Source of the DNA: Polychytrium aggregatum
Taxonomy: Eukaryota > Chytridiomycota > Chytridiomycetes > Polychytriales
NCBI RefSeq assembly: GCF_025602895.1
Contig: NW_026516298.1
Coordinates: 1-64,000 of the forward strand
Direction: 5' to 3'
Length of the DNA: 64,000 nucleotides
The notes under the pieces are model-generated. The model saw only the letters and a program-made list of their open reading frames with translations. It was not told the DNA's origin and made no database searches. Below are positions 1-18,450 of the stretch, piece after piece (within the stretch, counting starts at the first letter, position 1; every line of letters begins with the position of its first letter). The position numbers and the translations under genes are program-made.

Positions 1-1062
1 TCTCTCTCCTCTGCTCTGTTCCTATATTGTTAGTTCTGGAAGTGTTTCCCGATCAAGCCCGGCCAAAAGCTCCTTGAGCCACCGGGCAAGTTGGTGACCG
101 CCGATGACCCATTAACCAACTCGCTCCGCTAGCACGGGATCGTCTATGGCTACTTAATCATGTCTATGTATTGGCGCTGCGGGGACCAAAGGAGAGTACC
201 GATCGAGCGGAAAAGGCAGCACATCGCTCGTCTTGGCCAGCCCAAGGGGATATGTACAAAATGATGTAACTTCAAAATATACAGTATCCGCAGCATCGAA
301 CGAGGATCTCGAAAGCAGTCGTGGTCATTCGCATTGGGGAAACCGGGACCAGGGAGACGCACCAAAAGCTTGACAAGTATACCTGCGAAGCCCTGTTGCC
401 CGTGCCTTGGCCATGTTCTCGCCTCTTCCTGTCCCGACTGGATGATGCTGAGCTCAAAGGAGCAGTGAACTCTCTCTCCCCTCACCCTCTCCGTTTCCTT
501 GGCCCTGTGCTTCCACTTCCACTTTCTTTTGGATAGATTGTACATTTCCAATTGGAATGGAGATCTCCTCCCGGAAAGCCCAAAATAGAATGATCAAAGA
601 TTACAAATAAACAGAGGAGGGGGGGGAAGGGAGCCGTGAAGCCTTCCTCATCCATGGGCGTAATCGCTCCAAATCGAATCTATACATGGAAATACAAAGA
701 GAGGAAGATGAACGGAGAGAAAGATGGGGGGGGGGCAACAAGAGGTACAAAATATGAAAGAAACGAGAACATACGATAACAATACGGAACGAACGAACAG
801 CGAAACGAAATGAATGAGTGAACGAACGACGAAATGAATGAAAGAGAGCAAGAAAGGACGGCCATACGCTGCGCCGACAAATAAACACAGCACAGACACA
901 AAATGTGCGGGATGATAAGCTACGGCGGCTTCGTCGGCATCGGCAATAAAAGGGGGGGACACAAGTCCGAAAGAAACGAGCCATGTAACCATATATGAAA
1001 TAAACTGATGTGTGTGACAGCCAAAGAGGACAAGTGCAGCGACCGATCGAGTCAGCATGTGA
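1..1062. other. 3' flank of the Crz1-like gene, no supported gene
   Basis: I see no supported gene here. Open frames exist on the minus strand, but they read through simple sequence (poly-G, GAACGAAC-type repeats around 780-850) and begin at non-ATG codons. The stretch may hold the 3' UTR of the minus-strand gene ending at 1063. Confidence 0.5.
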
Positions 1063-3338
1063 CTACTGCTGGAGGTAGTCGGTGGGATGGTTGACCAGAT
1101 GGTCGATAGACTGATCGTCGTCCTGCGCCGGCGCATCGGCACGGTGTTCTTTGAGGCGTGGGCAGTTTTTTCTCTTGTGGCGTGGGACAGCGTCCTGTGC
1201 AAAAACAAGGCCACGACAGCATGGGTGTCAGAGGAAGATCGCAGAGCCGCAGACACCCAAAAGCAACCATCCGAAGGACCTCGACATCAGGACATGCCTC
1301 TCCAAGGAGACTGACCATTGCCATCTATATCTCATGCAGGCGCTAGGGACACTGAAGCGTCGAGCCACCACATGCGACCGTCGCGCATCACCAGACCGGC
1401 TTTCGTACCTGTCGACAAAACCTGCGGCCGCAGTCCTCGCACACATAGCGCGCTATTGGCGACGATCCTCCGGCAGCAGCAGCAGCAACCGTGCTGGACT
1501 GGCGGAGCTGCCGGCAGTTTTGCTTCCGGTGTCGCGCCATGTCCTGTTGGCGAACAAAGGATGTGTTGCATCCAGGGCACGTATACTTGCGGACATCTGT
1601 GGCAGATCAAGATTGGCGCAGTGGATTCGACGAGTCGACGAAAGAATCGAGGACGACGCGGCAGAAAGGCGTTAAATCATGAGGCAGTGAGACAGCAACG
1701 CAGGAGTGGCGACGGTGCAAGTCCATGGCCATGGCGCTCAGCGGGCTATGCTGATAGACAGATCGCATCAGGAGGGGGGGGGGCAGAGCAAATGCATAGG
1801 CAGAATCGCTGAGCAGCAGTCCCTTACGTTCGTGAGCACCGTCGATGTGGCTCTTCAGGTTGTTCATCCTGGTGAAGGATTTGTTACAGCCGGGATAGGT
1901 GCATGCGTGTCGCTTGGCCTTTGTTGTGGTTGCAGACGCAGCGCCATCTTCAAGCAAAGGCGAATCGAGTTCCTCATCACCCAGCTCCGTTGAATCAAAG
2001 CCGGCATCGAGCTCTTCAGAGACCAGCAGGGACGGTGAGGCGCTGGAGCCCGCATACGACCATTCTAGCAGGGAAACACGGTCGATGGATGCCGAAGCCG
2101 AGTCGAGCGGAGAGATTAGATTCACAAAGCACCTTCCTATTCATGCATGCTCGACCAGACATTGCAGATGCATACACGACCGGAGACGCAGCTAGAGCAA
2201 CGGCGTCTGATCGTTATAGTAAAAGTCACAGATTCTCACCAGAGTCGATGGGAGAGGGCTGGATCGGCGTATGGATGACGGAAAGCAGGGCAGGCGACAG
2301 CACACTCAGCGGCGTCTGCGACGTAATAGTGAGCGGGAGCTGTTGGTTCATCATCGAAATGTGCGGGCTGATTGCAGACAGGTCCGGTGACAGCACGCTG
2401 ATTCGTGGAGTGAACATGATCGCAGAATTGGCATCGTCGGGCATGGTGGCGATGATCTGAGGCAGCGACTGGAGGGTGCCGACGCCATAGAATTGCGACT
2501 GTGGGAAGTGGAGCTGCTCTTGAATGTGGAACTGCTGCTGCTGCTGCTGGAACTGCTGTTGTTGTGGTTGTTGGAGCTGCAGTGGCTGCTGTTGAAAGGC
2601 CTGCAAGTCGAGGTCGTCCTGAGGCTGGCTGACAAATTGGGCTGGCCCTGGCATGAGCAGCGGGTCGTCAAGGGCGTCGAAAAAGTTGGACTGGGCAAAA
2701 CTCGGGTCCTGTGGCAGGGTAAAGGTCGAGGCCAGAGTCTCTGGGGCCGACAAGGTCGCAGCCGCAGCTGCAGCTGGCTGCAGATATGGGCTCGGCTGCA
2801 AATACGAGGTGCCGGCCGAGGGACTGAGCAGGATATGGGGGCTGTGGAGCAGCGATGCTTGCAGGTCGGTCGAGGGGTTGAGGAGCGAGTGATCGGCGGG
2901 CGGCAGTGCCGGCGAGAAGTGAGGAAACGGGACATTCATAGTCGAATATGGAGTGCCTATGGGCGGCGCTTGCACGACAGCGGGGCTCTGCACGAAGGGG
3001 TATAGCGGCGACTCCAACGCAGCCATCGAGCTGAAGGCCGATGGATGCCCAACGAACTGGGAGTTGAACGAGCCGGGAAGACCGAGAGCGGCCATGGTGG
3101 AGCTGGCCTGGTCGCGCGGATCAAAGGTCTCCTCGAGGTTCACAGTGGGTGGCAGAGCCGGGCTGTTGAAGTTGAGGCGCTCGAGCTCGTAGGCGAGCAT
3201 GGGGGTTGGGCGTGAGGCCATGTTTGGGGTGTAAGCCGGCGAGAGAGTCGAGGACATGGGATTGATGGCAGGGGTGAAGGCCACGGCTGGAGAGCCCACA
3301 GGTTGTTTGTCTCGTGGATTAACGGCGGGGGTGATCAT
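1063..3338 (-). CDS. CRZ1: Crz1-like C2H2 zinc-finger transcription factor
   Basis: Four exons: 3338-2240, 2136-1828, 1596-1409 and 1194-1063, joined in phase to give about 575 aa. The N-terminal two thirds are Pro/Ser/Gln-rich with a polyQ tract (around 2530-2600). Three C-terminal fingers follow. Finger 1 (HACTYPGCNKSFTRMNNLKS) and finger 2 (YTCPGCNTSFVRQQDMARH) are joined across an intron. Finger 3 (YVCEDCGRRFCRQ, then DAVPRHKRKNC) is itself split by an intron and ends in Cys rather than His. The order and the core residues 'NLKSH', 'RQ-D--RH' and 'RYVC..CG..F' match Crz1, the calcineurin-responsive factor that enters the nucleus on calcium stress. A PRISVL segment resembles a calcineurin PxIxIT dock; this is inference. 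The frame stays open 5' of the chosen ATG to beyond 3491 without another ATG, so an extra 5' exon is possible. Crz1 assignment is likely; C2H2 factor is certain. Confidence 0.82.
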
Positions 3339-3885
3339 GTTAGCGGCGACAGGAGTGCAAGACCGATGATGGGGGGTCGGAGAAGACAGGATGGGATCGG
3401 ACGAACAAAGAAGTCGGCCTGGGGAGATCGAGGATGAGAGCGAGTGAGGCCCGAGGACACTGGCTGGGCTAAAATAGGCCGAGGTGGACAACAGAGCCGA
3501 TGCAACGACGGGAGTGGTCTGGAGGGCAGGACGAGAAAGCCTCGGTGGCAGTGGCGGGCAGCGGAGGCGAGGCGAGGCGGGAGAGGCGCGGCAACGGATA
3601 CTGAAGCGCTGTTGCTGCGGTTGCAGCTGCGGTTGTTACGTGGAGCGTTAGTGGTATCAAATAACGATGCAACGACGACCAAGGCGACGGATACAACAGT
3701 TGGCTGAGACGGCGACCAGAGGAGTTCTCTTCGGTCCAAGCGAGCCCGCCTCGGCCTGGCGCGGACGACAACGACGGCGATAGGAGCGCGGACGTGGCGC
3801 ACCCGTGGTTGGCCAGCAAGGCGGCCGGGAAAAGACAAGCGGGCCTGTGTCTGCGCTCCTTGTGTCTGTTGCGTTTTCAGCCCGG

Positions 3886-3976
3886 CTGGCCGAAATGGCT
3901 GACCGAAATGGTTGACCGAAATGGCTGACCGAAATGGTTGACCGAAATGGTTGACCGAAATGGTTGGCCGAAATGT
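3886..3976. repeat. 13-bp tandem repeat, about 7 copies
   Basis: The unit is close to TTGACCGAAATGG, alternating CTGACC, TTGACC and TTGGCC starts. It lies 5' of the Crz1-like gene and is probably non-coding. Confidence 0.85.
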
Positions 3977-4044
3977 AAACGGATGTGCAAATGCGTCTTG
4001 CGAACTCCGCGGGGCTGCTGTGTCTGTTTGCGTCTCCTTGGCCT

Positions 4045-4140
4045 TTGCTGCGCTTCCTTGCATTCCGTTGCACTTCCTTGCACTTCCGTTGCACTTCCTT
4101 GCATCTTGCATCTCCTTGCACTTCCTTGCATCTATTTGCG
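4045..4140. repeat. degenerate TTGCACTTCC-type repeat
   Basis: Imperfect direct copies of TTGCACTTCC, TTGCATCTCC and TTCCGTTGCA run in series just beyond the 13-bp repeat. The rest of 4141-5000 shows no supported gene, although a last exon of the BTB gene could lie near 4.6-4.75 kb. Confidence 0.6.
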
Positions 4141-5000
4141 TGTGTCCCGTCGGCTTCGGCACCGTGCGCGCCAAATGTCTTTTTTTCGCCCTCTTCCCCC
4201 GGATCCATCGCTGCACGCGGCCCATACTCGTGGCCATCTGCTCTGTGGGTGACCGGATTTGCCGTTCTGATTTGCCGTTCTGTCATCCTGTGCTGGGCCG
4301 GGCCTTGCACATTTCCGCCTCAGGGCGGCCAGACTCAGCCCCCTGTTCCCACTCCATCCGCTCCATCCATTGCGCAACCCATAGCACTCCACCCACCCCA
4401 CACATATCCATCGCAATCTCTGGCAATCTGTCCTTCGTCACATCGCCCCACATCACTCCTCGTATATCCAGACACTTCGCCACCTTCTCCATCACAACTT
4501 CGCCACATGGCATCAACGGCACGGTTGCTGGCACGCTTTCGGTGACTGCCTACCAGGCTCACCCACCCCATGTATGTGCCCCTGTCTTGGTGGATGAAGC
4601 TGCTCTGGATACCTGGAGGAATCATCGACGGTATCCGCGATGTCGATAGATAGAGGCGGTGCTGCATGGCTCTGTGAACGTGTCTATTCACGATCCAAAG
4701 GGCACCTCCAGGACGATACATCAATGTCCTCGGAGCAGGATTGGCCCATGGTATCCATGAGCCCCCACGGATCTGCGACAGTGCTCAGGCGGAGGCTATT
4801 GCCAGGACGCGAAGTCCCTGCGACGCCGTTTGTTCCGTCGTATTGGTGCCGTCCGGCTCAGACGCTAATCCCAGCCAGAGCACAAGCCTTCGAGTTGCAA
4901 GTCGTCTCGAGCGCGCATCGATTCAGACCTGCCGGCCTTCCGGCATCATTCAACAAACCCAGACCCGCCATCGTCTGTTGCGGTCTATCAGCGGGCGGCA

Positions 5001-6792
5001 TCACAGAGCCTGTGCCTTCCACACCTTGCGCTCGGCGCCGTTGCTGTGGCTCCCGACGCTGCTTCGTCCCGACTCGGCCAGGCGGCTCTTGCTTTGCGCC
5101 TTCCGCACGATCGTAACCTCGCTGCCCCGGGTCTTGCCGCTGCCAAAGGACAACAGCACGTTCTCTTCACCTGCTGCATGTCCGCTTGCGCTTCCCTTGC
5201 GTCGCTGGGACCTCAGACCGATCACGTCCTTGGCAAAAGTGTATCTGCAGCAGATGGAGTTGGCATTGGTACTCGATCCGCGGTTGCCCTAGCACTTTGC
5301 CAATCTCGCAATGTTCGTGCACCAGTCACCCTCCCATTACCCACTCAATCCCGATTCTTCTGAATCTTGGCAAAACTCGAGGATACCACGCCGGGCCACC
5401 CGAGCAATCACTTTGGTCATATGGGCCTCGTTGCCAATGTCCAGCTTCCGCACCGCTCGCCGCCGGGATCATATCGGCCCAGAACACTGCACCAGCGCGA
5501 CGTACCTCTCCATATCGCTGGGGACTTCAAAATGCTCGCTCTCGACCACCTTCTTGAGCCACTCAAAGGGCAGATTGGAGAACATCCGGACAAGCCCCTT
5601 GTAGCCTTCTCCGCCACGGTTGCCCCAGATAGGAGAGTTGAGCTCGTCTACCAGCTCTCGCACGATGCCCTTGGTGAGGAAGCGGTAGACAAAGTCGCGG
5701 ATCTTCTGGTTGGCCAGGCCATATCCAGTGCCATCAGGCAGCTGGCTTACAAACCGACAGTAGTCCAGCACCGTCTCTCGAGACATGTCGTTCTTGATGC
5801 ACTCGCACACCATGTTCTGCAGATCCCACAGTTGGAGCAGCTGTGTGGCCGACAGGAGCGACCGCAGCATGCGAGATGAGTGGCCCATCATTTGGCTCTG
5901 GGCATATCCGGCGTAGAGATGCCCGAGTGCGATCGTGATGCCCTCGACGGTGAGGTTGGGGTCCGACAGCTCAACCGTCATTGTCAGCGGAAGCGAATAT
6001 CTGATCAGAGAAAGAGAATGGAGCCATCAGTCACTGCACCTGGATGCTGCTCCAACGGGGGAGTTTCTAGACTAGCAGCATCTGCTTGCTGCAGCAAGCA
6101 CTGATAGATTGGCCGGATCGGCTGGGAGAATGTGTGTGAATGCCAGAATGGCTGGAATCCGATCCAGTCTACCCTTTGCTCCAACGACCACTCTCCTGAC
6201 AGACAATGCTGGAGCCATGGGCACAGCCAAATCAATGTGGCAAGTCGTGAGCACGGCCCGATCGCAGCCACAAAGATCATAGCAGCCCAATTAACCGACA
6301 CGCGGATCCAGCGCTCGGCAGGCGACATTACCTTTCTTGTTCGCAAGCTTCCAGACGTGCCGAAAGGAAGGGGCTCCTCGAGGCCACAATGCGGTGGAGC
6401 TTGAAGTTTGCAGCCGCCAGGGCCGCACGATCAAGCGCCAGAGTCCGATCGTCGGTGGGGGGACACTCGAAACGCAAAACAAGGTCGTGATAGCGACCCT
6501 GAGAGAAACCATGATGGTATAGATGTGCACAGACAATATCATGGTAGCCATGGTGGTGATGGTGATGCTGCTGCTGCTGCTGCTGCTGGGCGACCGGGAG
6601 CGAGACGCTGCCGTTGACAAGGCCGATTCTTGGGTCGTGTCCCTGGGGAAGCTCGTTGGGCGGGATGTCGATCGATGCCTGAGGCGCGGCGGGCTTTGAG
6701 TCTTTCGGCTGCTCGCCATTGGAGCGAGGCAGAGGAGGGGTAGTAGTTGGGCTCGAGGCGCTGCGGGTGTGCTCTTCCTGGATGTTGATCAT
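5001..6792 (-). CDS. BTB/POZ domain protein (fungal family)
   Basis: Three exons: 6792-6332, 6000-5506 and 5244-5001, giving about 399 aa. The N-terminus is low-complexity with a seven-Gln, seven-His run (CAG/CAC repeat near 6560-6590). The BTB fold starts at 'GRYHDLVLRFECPP' and 'FKLHRIVASRSPFLSARLEA' and crosses intron 1 into 'SDPNLTVEGITIALGHLYAG'. A BACK-like helical part ends 'FEVPSDMERYTFAKDVIGLR', also spanning an intron. This pattern is typical of fungal BTB proteins thought to act as CUL3 adaptors or scaffolds; a specific role cannot be read. The start is the first ATG in good context (CACCATGATC). The 3' end is less sure: the last exon is Ser/Lys-rich and could splice on to a further exon. 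Confidence 0.75.
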
Positions 6793-8909
6793 GGTGGTGA
6801 TGTTTCGAGTGTGTGGAGGCAGTGGGGGGACAATCAAGGGATATTCGGAGCAATTGAAAAGTCGAACGATGGGTTGTGAGGCGACAAAGTCAACAGCGGA
6901 TGGGTCAAAGAATGGAGCAGACAAAAAAAAATTCTCCAAAAGAAGCTTGTGCGCTGGGATCAAAGGCGGAGGCAGCGGCGGCGCAGACGAAGGATATTGT
7001 CGGTGCGATCCAATGTTGAGTCGACTGTGTGCGATGAGAGCAGATCAAGTGACCGAACGGCTAATGAAAACGAGATCGGAGGAGAGCTTTGGATGCTGCT
7101 GGTGCTATCGCCGAGACAGTGCGTGCTGGCTTGGAAGGGAAGAGTGCTCGGCTGCGCGGCCAGATGGGAGATCTTGGCAAACCGACCAGCCGAGATTCGG
7201 CGTGTTGGGGAAGCCAGGCGCGCCAGCCAGCAGAGACCAGGGCCAGACGAGAGCCAGACGAGGGCCCGACGAGGGCGGCGAAATGCAGCCCGCCGCATAT
7301 TCTGTGCTGCAGGCCAGGGCAGGTCCCGAGAGCGTCAGCGCCTGTGAGAATCGACCTGATAGTCTACCCAGCCAAAAAAAAAAAAAACGGAACAGTTCTG
7401 TTCACAGTTGCATGGACAGGCCTTGAAAGCCTGCGTCTCGGGAGGGGCGGCCGCAGTCCATTACGGGAACAATCGTTATGGAAACAACGATTATGGAAAC
7501 CCAGGTGTCCTAGATTTGTTTTGTTGCTCCTTGCAAGGGTTACAGCTAGCAGTCAGATGCCACAGTGCAGCGATCACATCCAGAGAAAGCAAGGTAGTGT
7601 CTGTGCAGTATTCAGAAATACTGACAGCGACAATGACAGAACAGTGACAGTGATATCGATAGGTTGAGCCCACGATGCGAAGGAAGCGGTAGATGGGGCT
7701 TTGGGTGAGTGGATCGGGAGGAAGTGAGGAAGAGGACAGGCCCGAAAGGGAGGCATATTCATCGAATTGGAGCAATCCGGAATACTGAGGAGCGAAATAT
7801 GTAACGAAAGCAAGTGCGAGCCTCGTGAGAGTTGTGAAAGCTGCGAAGGCTGTGGAGGCTATGGAGGCTGTGTGGGAAACAGCCTCGTCAAAAGACAACG
7901 TGTCTGGTGCGGACTCGATCCTCGCTTCGGGCGTTGGTCCAGATGGGTGCATCGTCGCTTTGGAGTGGAGGGGTCTCGGTGGCGAACATCGGCGTTGGGT
8001 ACCCGTGTACTTTGATCAAGCCATTGCCGATTGACGACTGCAGATCGCTGCGAGGACAGTGGGTCAGCGGCATATCAAAGTGCCCCCCCCCCGTCGAGAT
8101 CCTATCCAAGGACATTGGCTCGTCCATAAACAGCGTGACCATACGTTCAGTGCCGCAGCCATACAGCGCTCTTGTAAAAACATGAATCTATATCAGATCT
8201 AGCCTGGTTTGATAACAGCCAGGCGGGCTCTAATCGGGGTGCATTGACTGGCCACCAAGTCGTCACGGCAACTATGAAGCGCATTCTCGGTGATGGGGGG
8301 GGGGACAGATCCAGAGAAGTAGTCAAGGAGAGAAATGAGAAGCAAAGAGCAAGCAGGTGAGAGTGATGGAACCGAACCGAACAAGCAAGTGAGCGTGTAT
8401 GAAGGGAAAGAAAATAGAACGAAATGAACGCATGGCGCATGAGGGTGGAAAGGAGGGAGATTGCAGGCAAACCCAGTGCAACGAGAGAGAGAGAGTTTGA
8501 CAGAATGGTTGAAGGGGGGGGAATGCCATGCATCATGCATGAGCAAAATCAAAGAAGCGAAAGTAAACCACAGTGTTGCATACGAGGCGTCGAGAGCACG
8601 TATGCCGTCGGTCGATACCGTAACAGTGAAGGGAGCAGCCGCAGCGGCAACGAGCGATGGCGATTTGGAAAAGAAAGCAGCGTCCCTATACACAGTCTGC
8701 GTTTTCTTGGTATCGATCCTGAGGCAGGGATCCATGCTTCGAGTACCAGATTCCACAGGCATTGCAAAGGGTTTTCGAGCCGAGAGGTCCCTTGCGGAGG
8801 GTGGGTGTGTAGCGGCCACTGAGCAGGCACCACGAGCATCGCCAAACGAGCCGAAACTCTGCAGAGAGAGGGAGAGCGCGATGTCATCAGCGATTGCGAT
8901 GAAGATGGC
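6793..8909. other. intergenic region between BTB and SNF5 genes
   Basis: No recognisable gene. It holds poly-A and poly-G runs, CT-rich stretches and one ATG-started minus-strand frame listed separately. Part of it should be the 3' UTR of SNF5 and the promoter of the BTB gene. Confidence 0.4.
7491..7952 (-). CDS. hypothetical protein, doubtful
   Basis: ATG-started open frame of 153 aa with one hydrophobic stretch (FAAFTTLTRLALAFVTYFA). No family is recognised. The C-terminal half reads like non-coding sequence, so if this is real it probably contains an intron. It lies in the gap between two minus-strand genes. Confidence 0.2.
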   Translation of the reverse strand: MHPSGPTPEARIESAPDTLSFDEAVSHTASIASTAFAAFTTLTRLALAFVTYFAPQYSGLLQFDEYASLSGLSSSSLPPDPLTQSPIYRFLRIVGSTYRYHCHCSVIVAVSISEYCTDTTLLSLDVIAALWHLTASCNPCKEQQNKSRTPGFP

Positions 8910-9429
8910 CTATGACGTGGACAGACTCTCAAGCAACAGCATTTTGGCGTCAAAGCCGGGGAGTTGGAGAATGAAAGTATAGCGGGACGCAGCCAGACCC
9001 ATGATTGTGAGTCGGCCCTGGCTCCTGCGCAACAGCACCACCCTCGACATACCGCCAACATCGATGCTTCCGTCGGCATTGAACATGTTGGCACTGGCAC
9101 CAAATCCCCTGTGCTTCTTGGGAGGGCTGATGCCTCGAGAATCCGAGAGATCGATGATGTTTCCGTTTGCAGTGTTGATGAGTTCTCCGCCACCGGGATT
9201 GTTCAACAGGTCGGCGCTCTGTTGCATCAACTCGACTTGTTTCGCGACCAGCTCCGTGTCAATGATGGGGGGATCGCGCTGCTTGCGCTTCTCTTTCTTT
9301 TGTGAGGCACTCGACATGTGATTGTGCTGCATATGAGCGCCGATGGTTGAGCCGCTGCCCTGGTTGTCGGTGCTGCAGCTGCTGCCGGGTCCGCTGTTGG
9401 CAAAGTGCATGGAGAGGTGTGCAGGATGC

Positions 9430-9461
<32 letters not shown>

Positions 9462-12080
9462 TGGCACATTTGCCCCGCCAAACTGTGACGAGTAGTGTGT
9501 GGACTGAAACGGAAGCTGCAGTTGGTTCTGGTATGGATTAGGGTGGTGTGACTGCGTTGGTGTCTGCGCCTGTGTCTGCGACTGCGTCGGTGTCTGGGGC
9601 CCGCCCAGATAGACCCCACCGGCGCCGTATGCAAACTGAGAAAAGGTTGCCTGCTCCTCGGCCGTCGGTGTGTAGTTGCGGTATGGAATACGGGAAGGGT
9701 GACTCGGAGGCATCATCGTGCGGGAGTTGGAGCCGCTGCTGCTGTTGCTGGTTCCACCCGCGGGGCCTCCGTGCTGCCAGTGGATACTCGCGGCATTTTG
9801 AGACATCCCCGAGTGGGAAGGGTTGCCGCTCAGGTTGAGACTTTGGGAGCTGTAGGATGCGCCTTGCCGGTTTCGCTTCCTGGTAGACCAAGGAATCAAG
9901 GAATCAATTAGACACCAAGAGTTCGTGTCGGGACAGTTCCCCGCGTGCTAAATCAAAGAACCACGAGCACACTGCGGAATGCGGCCTCATGTGTGTGGGA
10001 AAGTATTCCCCCCCCCATCCATTTCAAACGGAAAGCGCGACACCACGGGCGACTCGCATCAGGCACTGCGACCTGCGAGCGTCCCCAGCTCCGTTCGGCT
10101 GCATACAGCGCACCAGATGGCGCCAAGGGCAGCACCGTGTTGTTGTTGTTTTTCACGCAAGTTTCGCTCAAGCCGATCCTGCACGAGTTCCAGCTACCGG
10201 AGCCGCATTTGCGCGTCCCAGCGCGAAGTACTCGACAGAACCACCGCTCGACGACAAATGGCTGCACGTGTGCGAGATAGGCACTTACCTCTTGGATTTC
10301 TCTCGGCCGCCCTTTTCGCTGGACTCGGACTGGATCCAATCACCTTCTTGAATGTGCTCAGACTGGTAACTTGCATTCAGCGCCGATCCCTGTGGTCCCA
10401 GGACGCTGAGATGGGGTGGAGTGATGCCTGGCACAGGGCCCGTTGCAGCCGGGGCCGCTCCGACCACAGGACCAACGTGTGCAGACTCTTCAAAGTTGAT
10501 TCGGGCCAGGCATAGCTGCTGCCGGATCTCGTGGGCAATCACCGAGATGTATTCTTGAGGGAACCCGAGGTCCAGCGACAGCTGGTGAGCAAACTCTTCG
10601 GGGCTGGGTGCGTTGGGAGCAAAGAGCGGCCATTCAAACTGGTCGTGTAGGTGGAAAGTTCCAACATTGACATCGAGCTACAAAGCATCGCCGAGAGAGC
10701 AACCGTAAAGTTAGCGTCGCCAGCCAGGGTTCTCTCGTGGGCGGCAAGGTCGTCACGGTTGGACCCGCAAAGGCAAATGTGAAGGCCAGTGATTGTTGCA
10801 ACGTACCTTAATGATGATGCGGATGTCCTCCAGGCTCATTGTCGGCCCCTCCGGAAAGGGATGGACGGGGGCAGGCGGATTTTGTCCCATGCCTGGGCTG
10901 CTGTCTTCCTCCAAATACGACTGGCACTGCTGACGGATGGACTGCGAGATGAGCGGCACAAACTGCTGCGAGAGCGGGGAGTCGATATCGTCGGCAAAGA
11001 TCTGCGCAAACTGCTCGGGAGTCACCAGGACCTCTGGTACGGATGCATCAGGGTGTGTTAGAGACTCGGTGCGGTGCTACGGTTCGAGCATGGACCGTTT
11101 CCCAACGCCAGCCAAGCCTGAGAATCGGACATGCGTCTCGAATCCACATCAGGAAGGCAGCGGCGATGCATGCTACGCAGCAGATACATGTTGGACAAGC
11201 ACACAGCCATAGGCCAGGGGGGCACCTATCTGAAAGCACACAGAAGCAGCGCGACCTAATCGTTCAGAAGCATCAGACAGGTAACAACCATGAAGATTCC
11301 AGGTGAACGCGTCACGAAGCTTCACGCCTTCGACTTCGAGATCCAGGCGAATGGCAATGAGCCGCACCGGGGCAGGGACCATCTGGGTGGCTTGGTGTTT
11401 CGGGCTGTCCCGGGTGGGTAGTTAACGGTCGAGCGGAGGGATGAGGCACCCAGAACATGGATGGTGGTAGCCGCAGGTTCACGGTCCGGGTGTGCGATCC
11501 CACATCAGAATCGAGTTTGCCGCAGTCGGTATGTGGCGGTTGCGATCAAGGTGGAAACGAAGTAAAATCAGGCCAAGGACGCGTTAGCGGCAGGTCGCCG
11601 AGCAGCAGACGCTCATCGCCCTGAGTGTACGAATGCGTGACACCCGCCCGCTCGCACTGGATGGCATTTGGCGATCCCTGGCGGTGGCTGACAGATAACG
11701 GGATGCGTGGTACCTGTTGGTCAAGCTCGCGATTCTGCACTTGCTGTTCTTTTGGGCTTCGAACTTGGATTCATGGACCGAGATGCCGAGATCGTCGCCC
11801 AGTTGGGTGGTGTGGGAATGACCGACGTGCTGATCAGGCTCTTGCTCGACCAAGCGAGACTCGGCGTGTACCATGGGCGAATACGAATTGACTGACATTT
11901 GCTGTCTTGGGCTGGGCAGGAAGCGGAGAGATGACCGCAGACTTGATCTTGCTGAGCGCTGGATACACGATAAGAGGCGGTTCTTGCGTGCGCGGATAGA
12001 ATCGTCTTGGAGGTTGAGGGGGTGGTGTATCGTCGCGATTCACCCGGAGCTGATAGTCGTCGGCAGACGGGACGCTTTGC
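8910..12080 (-). CDS. SNF5: SNF5/SFH1 (SMARCB1) subunit of SWI/SNF or RSC
   Basis: Core scaffold of an ATP-dependent nucleosome remodeller. Clear exons are about 11375-11289, 11033-10807, 10677-10289 and 9879-8910. The two SNF5 repeats are evident: repeat 1 'RLDLEVEGVKLRDAFTWNLH' joined to 'EVLVTPEQFAQIFADDIDSP', and repeat 2 'LDVNVGTFHLHDQFEWPLF' to 'EYISVIAHEIRQQLCLARIN'. The intron between the halves of repeat 1 has a GTTGTT donor. The last exon adds a long Gln/Ser-rich tail (polyQ near 9430-9460) with a basic patch (KKEKRKQR) and 'PPKKHRGFG'. 5' exons are unresolved: an open frame entering at 12080 carries 'YPALSKIKSAVISP', resembling the N-terminal region of Snf5/Sfh1, and an ATG-started frame begins at 11898. 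I cannot tell SNF5 from SFH1. Confidence 0.8.

Positions 12081-18450
<6,370 letters not shown>

Noticed and set aside
150-1256. Overlapping minus-strand open frames of 60-200 codons
   Set aside because: They start at non-ATG codons, read through simple repeats, are Arg/Ser/Phe-rich and match no family.
8147-8819. 206-codon minus-strand frame
   Set aside because: Starts at GTG, passes through poly-G and AG-repeat sequence and lies in the likely 3' UTR of SNF5; no domain visible.
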